Positions 16,278 to 24,891 of a stretch of 33,888 nt of DNA are shown here, piece by piece. Under the pieces are notes generated by a model, which searched no databases, was not told the origin of the DNA, and saw only the letters and a program-made list of their open reading frames with translations. Location of the stretch: assembly GCA_937916485.1 (NCBI GenBank), contig CALFSV010000061.1, positions 1 to 33,888 of the forward strand, written 5' to 3'. The position numbers and the translations under genes were made by a program. This DNA comes from an uncultured Paracoccaceae bacterium (GTDB lineage Bacteria > Pseudomonadota > Alphaproteobacteria > Rhodobacterales > Rhodobacteraceae). Numbering within the stretch: the stretch's first letter is position 1; every line of letters starts with the position of its first letter.

Positions 16278-16823
16278 TTACCCAAACGGATTATAGCCAA
16301 GCAGGGAGTGGACACCGCCAACGACGCCGGTGACAACGATAGCCGCGCCCAGCGCGATCAGCTCTTTCTTCATTGGTGGCGCAGGGTTGCGTGTCCATTC
16401 CGGCACAGCCCGGTTGATCAGGCTCATGCTGACCAGCGCCCAAAGGAACAGGCCGCCAAACAGGACAAAGGACGGGGTGTCCCCGTTGACCAGAATATGG
16501 GCGGCCGACCAGACCATGACGGCGGCAAGCTGCGGGTGGCGGATCACCCGAGTGATCCGGGTCTTGGATCCGCTGGCGGCAAACAGGTAGAACGAGAACA
16601 GCATCAAGAGGTTGTTGATGCCGGTCATCGCGGGGCTGCGTCCCCAGTAGACGGTGCCGTCCCAGCCGCGATAGCCGATGACCATCAGGACAATTGCGAC
16701 AAGGCTCAGAGCGGCAACGATGCCCTTGCCCCGGTCCCCCATGCTTTCACGGGCGGCGGGTGCAAGTCGTTTGAACAGGTGGGCCCCCGTCCAAATCAGC
16801 AAACCAAGGACAGTCAGGATCAT
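16278..16823 (-). CDS. nnrU: NnrU family membrane protein
   Basis: A 181-residue integral membrane protein with about five hydrophobic segments. NnrU was first described near nitrite/nitric oxide reduction genes, and homologues resemble the isoprenoid-related mu-crystallin/NnrU group. Recognisable parts are the GAHLFKRLAP start, KGIVAALSLVAIVLMVIGYR, RVIRHPQLAAVMVWSAAHIL and the VVGGVHSLLGYNPF end. The start overlaps the mcl2 stop as ATGA. No denitrification genes are nearby, so the old nitric-oxide link gives no clue to its role here. Confidence 0.9.
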   Translation of the reverse strand: MILTVLGLLIWTGAHLFKRLAPAARESMGDRGKGIVAALSLVAIVLMVIGYRGWDGTVYWGRSPAMTGINNLLMLFSFYLFAASGSKTRITRVIRHPQLAAVMVWSAAHILVNGDTPSFVLFGGLFLWALVSMSLINRAVPEWTRNPAPPMKKELIALGAAIVVTGVVGGVHSLLGYNPFG

Positions 16824-17671
16824 GTTTCAGCCTCCAATGCGGCGATGGCCGCCGCCTTTGCCAAGGTCGCTTGTGCGGTGACGATATGCAAGTTCTCGAC
16901 GATCTTTCCGTCAACAACCGCCACACCCTGCCCCGCCGCCTCGGCTTCGGCAAAGGCCGCGATCTGACGTTTGGCCAGATCCAGCTCTTCGGCCAGGGGC
17001 GCAAAGGCCGCGTTTGCAATGGCCAACTGGTCCGGGTGGATAAGGCTTTTGCCGTCAAACCCCAGATCCCGGCCCTGCGCACATTCAAGTTTCAGCCCAT
17101 CGGCATCGCGGAACGCGTTGTACACCCCATCGATCGCAACACGGCCATAGGCCCGTGCGGCAATCAGGCTGATTTGCAGGGCCTGCATCAGCGGCATTCT
17201 GTCAGCCCGGTTCCGCAGTCCAAGATCCTTGGCCAGATCGTTCGTCCCCATGACGATCCCCGCCAGACGCGGATGCGCTGCGATGTCCGCCGCCCGGAGG
17301 ATGCCCAGCGGCGTTTCCATCATGGCCCAAAGGGGTTTGTCAGGCACAAGCGCGGCAAGACGGTCCAGGTCGTCGGGACCGTTTACCTTGGGCAGCAGGA
17401 CCCCGTCACAGGCCGCATTCGCCATCGCAATTGCGTCCGCCTCGCCCCATTCGGTCTCGAGGGCGTTGATCCGCACGATCCGGGCCCGACTGCCATAGCC
17501 ACCTTTTGCAAGTTCGGTGGTAAGCGTCTGGCGGCCTTCGGCCTTTTCTGCGGGGAGAACAGCGTCCTCCAGATCAAAAAGAATGGCATCCGCCGTCAGC
17601 CCGCGCGCCTTGTCGAGCGCGCGGGGCCGCGACGCGGGGATATAAAGGGCTGAGCGATAGGGGCGTGTCAT
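16820..17671 (-). CDS. mcl2: (3S)-malyl-CoA thioesterase (HpcH/HpaI-type CoA ester lyase fold)
   Basis: Hydrolyses (3S)-malyl-CoA to malate and CoA at the end of the ethylmalonyl-CoA route. The 283-residue CitE-like TIM-barrel protein starts RPYRSALYIPASRPRALDKA and has DAILFDLEDAV (metal/acid site), LLPKVNGPDDLD, LWAMMETPLGIL, VMGTNDLAKDL, DGVYNAFRD and GFDGKSLIHPDQL. It resembles my recollection of Rhodobacter Mcl2 more than the longer Mcl1 lyase, including the VVDGKIVENLHI ending. It is the first gene of mcl2-nnrU-DUF1737-mch. AAGGA lies eight bases before the ATG. A lyase activity instead of thioesterase cannot be excluded. Confidence 0.87.
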   Translation of the reverse strand: MTRPYRSALYIPASRPRALDKARGLTADAILFDLEDAVLPAEKAEGRQTLTTELAKGGYGSRARIVRINALETEWGEADAIAMANAACDGVLLPKVNGPDDLDRLAALVPDKPLWAMMETPLGILRAADIAAHPRLAGIVMGTNDLAKDLGLRNRADRMPLMQALQISLIAARAYGRVAIDGVYNAFRDADGLKLECAQGRDLGFDGKSLIHPDQLAIANAAFAPLAEELDLAKRQIAAFAEAEAAGQGVAVVDGKIVENLHIVTAQATLAKAAAIAALEAET

Positions 17672-17955
17672 ATGTTCGATCCTTCCTGGGCCGGTCTCGA
17701 AATTTAATTGCGCGGAAATGGTCAGAACTTCCCCGATATTTCAACCCCGAATGCGCTGCAATGCAGCAAAACCTCGGTCCCGGCCGGAACATTAACCTAA
17801 AATTCGGAATGCTTGGCGACAGTCGACCGCAGATAAAGACCGCAAGGACGGGGTTGCCGGCAAGCCGGCAGGCAAAGCGGTTCTCGAATATCCTTACAAA
17901 CCGCAGCGCTGCGCCTGGTCCGGTCTGCCGCCCTGCCTGCACAAAGGTTATGCCG

Positions 17956-18276
17956 ATGAATGATACCCTTATCCCTCTTGCCAGCGGCCTGCTGATCGCC
18001 GCTGCTGCATTGGCCTCTCCTGCAAACGCCCAGCAATCGTCTCGCAATTGCGGCGACCGGGATCGCGTCGTGGCCCATTTGGCCGAAGGCTATGGTGAGA
18101 CGCGGCAATCCGTGGCCCTTGCGGCCAACAACACAATGGTCGAGGTTTTTGCCTCGCTGGACACAGGGACGTGGACGATCACGATGACTTCGGCGTCGGG
18201 CCGGACCTGTCTGCTGGCAGCGGGTCAGTCTTACCAGCCTCTGGACGAGGTTTTGGAAGAAGGGTCGGGCGCCTGA
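17956..18276 (+). CDS. Small exported protein of unknown function
   Basis: A 106-residue protein with a Sec signal peptide (MNDTLIPLASGLLIAAAALA, predicted cleavage after ANA, before QQ). The mature part contains two Cys (NCGDRDRV and RTCLLAAG) that could form a disulfide, AEGYGETRQS and the GTWTITMTSASG beta-rich region. It resembles small conserved exported proteins of Rhodobacteraceae. I chose the ATG at 17956 because AAAGG lies about seven bases before it; an ATG six bases earlier is too close. It is divergent from mcl2 across a 284-base gap (17672-17955), in which I see no RNA gene or clear terminator. Confidence 0.75.
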   Translation: MNDTLIPLASGLLIAAAALASPANAQQSSRNCGDRDRVVAHLAEGYGETRQSVALAANNTMVEVFASLDTGTWTITMTSASGRTCLLAAGQSYQPLDEVLEEGSGA

Positions 18277-19350
<1,074 letters not shown>

Positions 19351-19377
19351 TCCGACGCCCGTTTGAAAATGCCTTGA

Positions 19378-19406
19378 ATGCGCGCCCTTGGGCGCGCATT
19401 TCTTTT
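19378..19406 (+). terminator. Rho-independent terminator of mdh
   Basis: ATGCGCGCC (19378-19386) pairs perfectly with GGCGCGCAT (19391-19399) around the loop CTTG and is followed by TTTCTTTT. It starts 27 bases after the mdh stop. Confidence 0.9.
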
Positions 19407-19428
19407 GCGCCAGACCAAAGGACCCAAG

Positions 19429-20688
19429 ATGCCCCAGGACTTCTGCCCCGAGCTTGAAACCCGGCTGACGCGCTATGCCGCCATCGACAGCCAAAGCGAC
19501 GCCAGCATCCCGACCGGCCCATCAACAGCTGTCCAATGGGATATGTTGCGCCTGCTAGAGGCTGAGTTGACCGAGATCGGGGCACAAGACGTGACCGTGA
19601 CGGACTACGGCACCGTCCTTGCCACGCTGCCGGGCACAGCACCCGGCCCCACGATCGGCTTTCTGGCCCATGTCGACACCGCCCCCCAGTTCAACGCCAC
19701 CGGCGTCAAGCCAAGGGTGATCCGGGGATACAACGGCGGCGACATCACCTTTCCCGATGCGCCCGACCTGACCCTGTCGCCGGGGAACTGTCCGTATCTT
19801 GCCGAGAAGGTCGGTCATGACATCGTGACGGCCTCGGGCACCACCCTGCTTGGGGCCGATGACAAGGCCGGGGTGTCGATCATCATGACGGCGGCCCGGC
19901 ATCTGCTGGCCAACCCAGACATCCCCCATGGACCAATCCGCATCGCCTTTACCCCGGACGAGGAAATCGGTCGCGGGGTCGATCCACGCCTGCCTGCCGA
20001 TCTGGGCGTCGACTTTGCCTATACGTTCGACGGCGGCGCGGTTGGCGAGATTGAGTTCGAAAGCTTTTCTGCCGATGGGGCAACCGTCACCATCACCGGC
20101 GTTTCGATCCATCCGGGCTGGGCCAAGGACAAGTTGGTCAATGCCCTGCATCTTGCCGCCAAGATCGTGTCAACGCTGCCACAGGCGACAATGACCCCCG
20201 AAACGACCGAAGGGCAGGAAGGGTTCATCCACATCACCGACATGTCCGGCAGCGCGGCCGAAGTGACGCTGCACCTGATCCTGCGTGATTTCGAACGCGA
20301 AGGGTTGGCTGCCAAGGGGGAAATGCTGCAACAGATATGCGCCGCCGTTGCAGCGACCGAGCCTCGGGCGACGATCACCTGTGAGATCACCCACCAATAC
20401 CGCAACATGCGCTATTGGCTGGAACAGGACATGACGCCGGTTGAACTAGCCCATGCCGCCTGCCGCAATCTGGGGATAGAGCCTGTGTCGGAACCCATTC
20501 GCGGTGGAACGGACGGGTCCAGACTGACCGAGATGGGGGTGCCAACGCCGAACCTGTTTACCGGGATGCAAAACATCCACGGACCGACCGAATGGATTTC
20601 GGTTCAGGACATGGAGGTCGCCACCCGGCTTTGCCTGTCGCTGGTGGAACGCGCCGCAAAACCGGACAAGTCGGGAATGCCAGCCTAG
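19429..20688 (+). CDS. pepT: Peptidase T (tripeptidase)
   Basis: Zinc-dependent M20 aminotripeptidase releasing the N-terminal residue from tripeptides in the cytoplasm. The 419-residue protein has the metal/catalytic residues of PepT: AHVDTAPQFN (H81, D83), LLGADDKAGVS, TPDEEIGRGV with the Glu pair, AYTFDGGAVGEIEFE, and the C-terminal NIHGPTEWISV. IRGGTDGSRLT is also typical. I chose the ATG at 19429, with AAGGA seven bases before. The in-frame ATG at 19378 lies inside the mdh terminator stem. Confidence 0.95.
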   Translation: MPQDFCPELETRLTRYAAIDSQSDASIPTGPSTAVQWDMLRLLEAELTEIGAQDVTVTDYGTVLATLPGTAPGPTIGFLAHVDTAPQFNATGVKPRVIRGYNGGDITFPDAPDLTLSPGNCPYLAEKVGHDIVTASGTTLLGADDKAGVSIIMTAARHLLANPDIPHGPIRIAFTPDEEIGRGVDPRLPADLGVDFAYTFDGGAVGEIEFESFSADGATVTITGVSIHPGWAKDKLVNALHLAAKIVSTLPQATMTPETTEGQEGFIHITDMSGSAAEVTLHLILRDFEREGLAAKGEMLQQICAAVAATEPRATITCEITHQYRNMRYWLEQDMTPVELAHAACRNLGIEPVSEPIRGGTDGSRLTEMGVPTPNLFTGMQNIHGPTEWISVQDMEVATRLCLSLVERAAKPDKSGMPA

Positions 20689-20739
20689 GCCCGAACAGCA
20701 TGACCAGCTAACATCAGCGTATTGTGAGAAGGAATTACG

Positions 20740-21933
20740 ATGCGCCTGCTGTTTTTGGCCGCGGCCCTTGCCGCCTTTCCGGCCTTTGCCCAGACCACTG
20801 ATGTCTCTGACCTCATTGCCGAAAACGGGCTGAGGGCGACCGAATCCCAGCTTGTCGGACTGGCCGATCCGACACCGTCGGATGGCTTTGCCCTTGGTGG
20901 TATCCGCTTCCTGGGAGCGATCGAGACAGCCCTTCAAACGCGGTACAGAACCGGCATGTACGGCGACATTGTCATGCTGACCGGCATCCCCTTCCTGCGG
21001 TTGCCGATCCCCGAAAACCCTTCGCCGGATCCATTTGATCCAGTCGTCATCGAAGAGATGTTCGGGCAGATCCTCAATGATATGGACGGCGCCCTGATGT
21101 CGCTTGACGGTATCTCGGATGATGATGTTGTAAGCGTCCGTTTCGACACGTCCGATTTATGGTTCGATATCGACGCCAATGGCCAACGCGATCCAGGTGA
21201 AGCAGTGTTCGAGGTATTGGCAACCATGCTCGGTGTCCGGGCAGAGGTAGACGCACCCCTCGTCATCCAATTCGATACCGCGGACGCGGCATGGCTGTCA
21301 GCCTATGCCCACCTGCTGTCCGGCGTGTCAGAGGTCGTACTGGCCTTCCAGCCAGCAGAGCCCGTTCGGGAGGTTCTGGCCTCAGCCAGCGACTTGTCCG
21401 TCCTCAACCCGCCGGTGCCGGGCGGCGATGACTTTGATGCTCGCTTCGGGACCTATGCGGACCTGATCACGATCCTTGTCGCGGCGATCGAACAGCAGCC
21501 TCTGCCCGAACGGACGCAGGCCGCACATGGCCATTTCCTGGAAATGGTGGCGGACAACCGCGTTTTCTGGCAACGGGTCGCCCGCGAGACTGACAACGAT
21601 GCCGAGTGGATCCCGAACAAGTCCCAAACCTCTGCCTTGCCGGTCGACTTTCCCGCCGACACTGGCCGTCGCTGGCTTGCCGTATTGTCCGAGGCCGAGG
21701 CCCTGCTGAATGGGGACCTGCTGATCCCGCATTGGCGGATGGGTGACGCGGCGGGCATCAACCTGTCCCTGCTCATGGATGATCCGCCACCCGTAGACAT
21801 CGTGGGCTTTGTTCAGGGCATGTCGCTCTTGCCAAATGCCGAACAAGGTCCGCTGATCCAAGGGCAGAGTCTGAGGCTTTTTTCCGAGTTGGTCGGAGGT
21901 AATGCCGGCCTGTTCATGGTCCTTCTTAACTAA
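20740..21933 (+). CDS. Exported protein with an EF-hand-like calcium-binding loop
   Basis: A 397-residue protein with a signal peptide (MRLLFLAAALAAFPAFA, cleavage before QT). No enzyme motif was recognised. Residues 143-154 read DIDANGQRDPGE, a canonical 12-residue EF-hand loop (D1, D3, N5, Q7, D9, E12), preceded by DTSDLWF and followed by a helix-like AVFEVLATML. The rest is mostly helical, with VFWQRVARETDNDAEWIPN and the SLSLLMDD-like ending. Similar exported hypotheticals occur in Rhodobacteraceae. AAGGA precedes the ATG. It sits between pepT and the suc operon and is followed by the twin operator of sucC. Confidence 0.8.
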   Translation: MRLLFLAAALAAFPAFAQTTDVSDLIAENGLRATESQLVGLADPTPSDGFALGGIRFLGAIETALQTRYRTGMYGDIVMLTGIPFLRLPIPENPSPDPFDPVVIEEMFGQILNDMDGALMSLDGISDDDVVSVRFDTSDLWFDIDANGQRDPGEAVFEVLATMLGVRAEVDAPLVIQFDTADAAWLSAYAHLLSGVSEVVLAFQPAEPVREVLASASDLSVLNPPVPGGDDFDARFGTYADLITILVAAIEQQPLPERTQAAHGHFLEMVADNRVFWQRVARETDNDAEWIPNKSQTSALPVDFPADTGRRWLAVLSEAEALLNGDLLIPHWRMGDAAGINLSLLMDDPPPVDIVGFVQGMSLLPNAEQGPLIQGQSLRLFSELVGGNAGLFMVLLN

Positions 21934-21977
21934 GAAACGGATCATTCGAATCATCTGATCGGGCGATGCCTGCGATT

Positions 21978-22010
21978 TGTGATCACACATTTTCAAGGTG
22001 TGATCACAAA
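21978..22010 (+). promoter_or_regulatory. Twin-palindrome operator upstream of sucC
   Basis: TGTGATCACACATTT, seven variable bases, then GTGATCACAAA. The two TGTGATCACA dyads (21978-21987 and 21999-22008) have centres 21 bp apart. It matches the sdhC site at 27 of 33 positions and is oriented the same way relative to the gene. It lies 96-128 bases before the sucC ATG. Confidence 0.78.
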
Positions 22011-22105
22011 TGTCGCTTTTTCCATGCCGTTCGACAATAACCGGTTCTTTGCCTTTCGAACCTATGGTTTAAGACAGAAAACCGCTTCAACCGAGGGCGC
22101 ACTTC

Positions 22106-23299
22106 ATGAATATCCACGAATATCAGGCCAAGGCACTTCTGCGGTCTTACGGCGCACCAGTCAGCGACGGGCGAGCCGTCATGCGAGCTGAAGATGCCAA
22201 GACCGCCGCCGGAGAGCTGGACGGACCCTTGTGGGTCGTCAAGGCTCAGATTCACGCAGGCGGCCGGGGCAAGGGCCACTTCAAAGAGGCTGACGCTGGC
22301 GAAAAGGGCGGCGTGCGCCTGACCCGTTCGGTCGAAGAGGCCGCTCAGGAAGCCAAGAAAATGCTGGGCCGCACCCTGGTCACCAACCAGACCGGTGAAG
22401 CCGGCAAGACGGTCAACCGGATCTATATCGAAGATGGCGCGGGCATCGAGAAAGAGCTTTATCTGGCTCTCCTCGTCGACCGGCAAAGCAGCCGCATCTC
22501 GTTCGTCGCCTCGACCGAAGGCGGGATGGACATCGAAGAGGTGGCGCACAACACGCCCGACAAGATCCTGAGTTTCTCGGTTGATCCGGCGACAGGGTAT
22601 CAGCCCTATCATGGCCGCCGGATTGCCTTTTCGCTGGGGCTGTCCGGGAACCAGGTCAAGCAATGCGTTGCGCTGATGGGCACGCTCTACAAACTCTTCG
22701 TCGACAAAGACATGGAGATGCTTGAGATCAACCCCCTGATCGTCACCGACAAAGGCGACTTGAAATGCCTCGATGCCAAGATGGGCTTTGACGGCAACGC
22801 GATCTACCGCCACGCCGATATCGCCGCCCTGCGCGACGAGACCGAAGAAGACCCCAAAGAGCTTGCCGCCTCCAAGTTTGACCTGAACTACATCGCGCTG
22901 GATGGCGAGATCGGCTGCATGGTCAACGGCGCGGGCCTCGCGATGGCCACGATGGACATCATCAAACTGTATGGGGCAGAGCCTGCCAACTTCCTCGACG
23001 TCGGTGGCGGTGCCACCAAGGAAAAGGTGACAGAGGCGTTCAAGATCATCACCTCTGACCCCAACGTCAAAGGCATCCTGGTCAACATCTTTGGCGGGAT
23101 CATGCGCTGTGACGTGATCGCCGAGGGCGTGATTGCCGCGGTCAAGGAAGTCGGGCTTCAGGTTCCGCTTGTCGTCCGGCTTGAAGGGACCAACGTCGAA
23201 AAGGGCAAGGAGATCATTCGCAGCTCTGGCCTCGACGTGATTGCCGCCGACGACCTCAAGGACGGCGCAGAGAAGATCGTGAAAGCGGTCAAAGGTTAA
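22106..23299 (+). CDS. sucC: Succinyl-CoA synthetase (ADP/GDP-forming) beta subunit
   Basis: Beta subunit of succinyl-CoA synthetase, converting succinyl-CoA to succinate with nucleotide phosphorylation. The 397-residue protein starts [20 protein letters not shown] (ATP-grasp). It continues with [54 protein letters not shown] and [19 protein letters not shown]. Normal length and all landmarks are present. It is the first gene of the suc operon, behind the twin operator. Confidence 0.98.
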   Translation: MNIHEYQAKALLRSYGAPVSDGRAVMRAEDAKTAAGELDGPLWVVKAQIHAGGRGKGHFKEADAGEKGGVRLTRSVEEAAQEAKKMLGRTLVTNQTGEAGKTVNRIYIEDGAGIEKELYLALLVDRQSSRISFVASTEGGMDIEEVAHNTPDKILSFSVDPATGYQPYHGRRIAFSLGLSGNQVKQCVALMGTLYKLFVDKDMEMLEINPLIVTDKGDLKCLDAKMGFDGNAIYRHADIAALRDETEEDPKELAASKFDLNYIALDGEIGCMVNGAGLAMATMDIIKLYGAEPANFLDVGGGATKEKVTEAFKIITSDPNVKGILVNIFGGIMRCDVIAEGVIAAVKEVGLQVPLVVRLEGTNVEKGKEIIRSSGLDVIAADDLKDGAEKIVKAVKG

Positions 23300-23305
23300 C
23301 TGTAG

Positions 23306-23322
23306 GGCGGGGTCTCCCCGCC
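23306..23322 (+). other. Intercistronic hairpin between sucC and sucD
   Basis: GGCGGGG-TCT-CCCCGCC is a perfect 7-bp stem in the 68-base sucC-sucD gap, seven bases after the sucC stop. It lacks a T tract, and sucD has a strong AGGAGG site. It may stabilise the sucC mRNA end or tune the C:D ratio rather than terminate. Confidence 0.55.
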
Positions 23323-23367
23323 TGATGCAACTTCGGCGAGGCGCGCCTTGCCATACAGGAGGCCCAG

Positions 23368-24249
23368 ATGGCCATTCTCATCGACGAAAACACCAAGGTA
23401 ATCTGCCAGGGCTTTACCGGCTCACAGGGCACTTTCCATTCTGAACAGGCCATTGCCTATGGCACCAAGATGGTCGGCGGTGTGACCCCGGGCAAGGGTG
23501 GGTCTACCCACCTGGATCTGCCGGTCTTCAACTCCTGCCACGAAGCCGTGGCAATGACAGGCGCCAACGCATCCGTCATCTACGTCCCCCCGCCCTTTGC
23601 GGCCGATTCCATCCTTGAGGCAATCGACGCCGAGATCCCGCTGGTGGTCTGCATCACCGAAGGCATCCCTGTCCTTGACATGATGAAGGTTAAGCGGGCC
23701 CTCGAAGGCACCAAGACCCGCTTGATCGGGCCGAACTGCCCCGGCGTCATCACACCGGACGCCTGCAAGATCGGCATCATGCCCGGCCATATTCACAAAC
23801 GCGGCAGCGTGGGTGTTGTGAGCCGCTCGGGCACACTTACCTATGAAGCTGTGAAACAGACATCAGACAGCGGCCTTGGCCAATCGACTGCCGTAGGCAT
23901 TGGCGGGGACCCCATCAAGGGGACCGAACATATCGACGTGCTCGAGATGTTCTTGGCTGACCCCGAGACCCATTCGATCATCATGATCGGGGAAATCGGC
24001 GGCTCGGCCGAGGAAGAAGCAGCACAGTTCCTTGCAGATGAGCGCAAGAAAGGTCGCTGGAAGCCGACCGCTGGCTTTATCGCAGGCCGCACCGCGCCTC
24101 CGGGCCGTCGGATGGGTCATGCCGGGGCCATCGTGGCCGGTGGCAAGGGCGATGCCGAAAGCAAGATCGAAGCGATGAAAACCGCCGGCATCATCGTGGC
24201 CGACAGCCCCGCGACACTGGGCGAGGCCGTGTTGAAGGCTATTGGGTGA
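23368..24249 (+). CDS. sucD: Succinyl-CoA synthetase alpha subunit
   Basis: Alpha subunit carrying the phosphohistidine. The 293-residue protein has CoA-binding [15 protein letters not shown] and [22 protein letters not shown], and [16 protein letters not shown] with H251 as the phosphorylated residue. AGGAGG lies just before the start. Its stop overlaps the downstream exported-protein start as TGATG. Confidence 0.98.
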   Translation: MAILIDENTKVICQGFTGSQGTFHSEQAIAYGTKMVGGVTPGKGGSTHLDLPVFNSCHEAVAMTGANASVIYVPPPFAADSILEAIDAEIPLVVCITEGIPVLDMMKVKRALEGTKTRLIGPNCPGVITPDACKIGIMPGHIHKRGSVGVVSRSGTLTYEAVKQTSDSGLGQSTAVGIGGDPIKGTEHIDVLEMFLADPETHSIIMIGEIGGSAEEEAAQFLADERKKGRWKPTAGFIAGRTAPPGRRMGHAGAIVAGGKGDAESKIEAMKTAGIIVADSPATLGEAVLKAIG

Positions 24250-24869
24250 TGAACCGGGCGCCGCTTCTTTCGGCTGCCATTCTGGCGCTCTGGGCCGGGG
24301 TTGCACCTGCACAGACGCTGAACGGCGTCGTCGATCTTTGCAGCGACCCACTCACGGACGGGCCGACCAAAGTCGCCCGTCTGCCAGGCCTTGGATGGGA
24401 CAGCGCCCCTGTTGATCCCGCCGTTCTGAACGGTCTGGCCACGGCGATCATCCTCGGCTTCACGAGCGGGATGCCGGACCTCGAAGAACGGTTCGCTCTG
24501 GCCCCCCAGTTGGCCGGCAATTTTGACCAGATGATCAATTCTGGACAGGTCAGCCTTTGGGCCAATGGCGACGCCGTCCTTGCGGTCAGCATCGCCCTGA
24601 CGCCTGAAGGGACAGAGCATTTTGCCTGCTACTATGCATCGCCCACCAGCAAAGACACTCTCGCCCAGATGGAGCGTTATGGGTCCCCCGAGGTCCTGCC
24701 CGAGCTTGAGTTGATCGCAAGACGGTTCGATGAGACCGCGATGGCGTTCAACCCGGACCGAAACTACCAGATGTACAGCACTTGGTCGCGCCTGACCTCT
24801 GACCCACCCCGCGGCCCCTACACTGACGCCTACCGGCTCGAACGTATCGAACAGCCGCCCGCCAACTGA
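24249..24869 (+). CDS. Exported protein of unknown function between sucD and sucA
   Basis: A 206-residue protein with a signal peptide ([20 protein letters not shown], predicted cleavage after APA, before QT). The mature part has two Cys (DLCSDP, FACYYAS), is rich in small and acidic residues, and ends in a Pro-rich tail. No known domain is recognised. Its ATG overlaps the sucD stop as TGATG (a GTG three bases earlier is an alternative) and sucA starts 22 bases after it, so it is firmly embedded in the suc operon. Confidence 0.82.
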   Translation: MNRAPLLSAAILALWAGVAPAQTLNGVVDLCSDPLTDGPTKVARLPGLGWDSAPVDPAVLNGLATAIILGFTSGMPDLEERFALAPQLAGNFDQMINSGQVSLWANGDAVLAVSIALTPEGTEHFACYYASPTSKDTLAQMERYGSPEVLPELELIARRFDETAMAFNPDRNYQMYSTWSRLTSDPPRGPYTDAYRLERIEQPPAN

Positions 24870-24891
24870 TCCCGCCCATGAGGCCAAAGCC

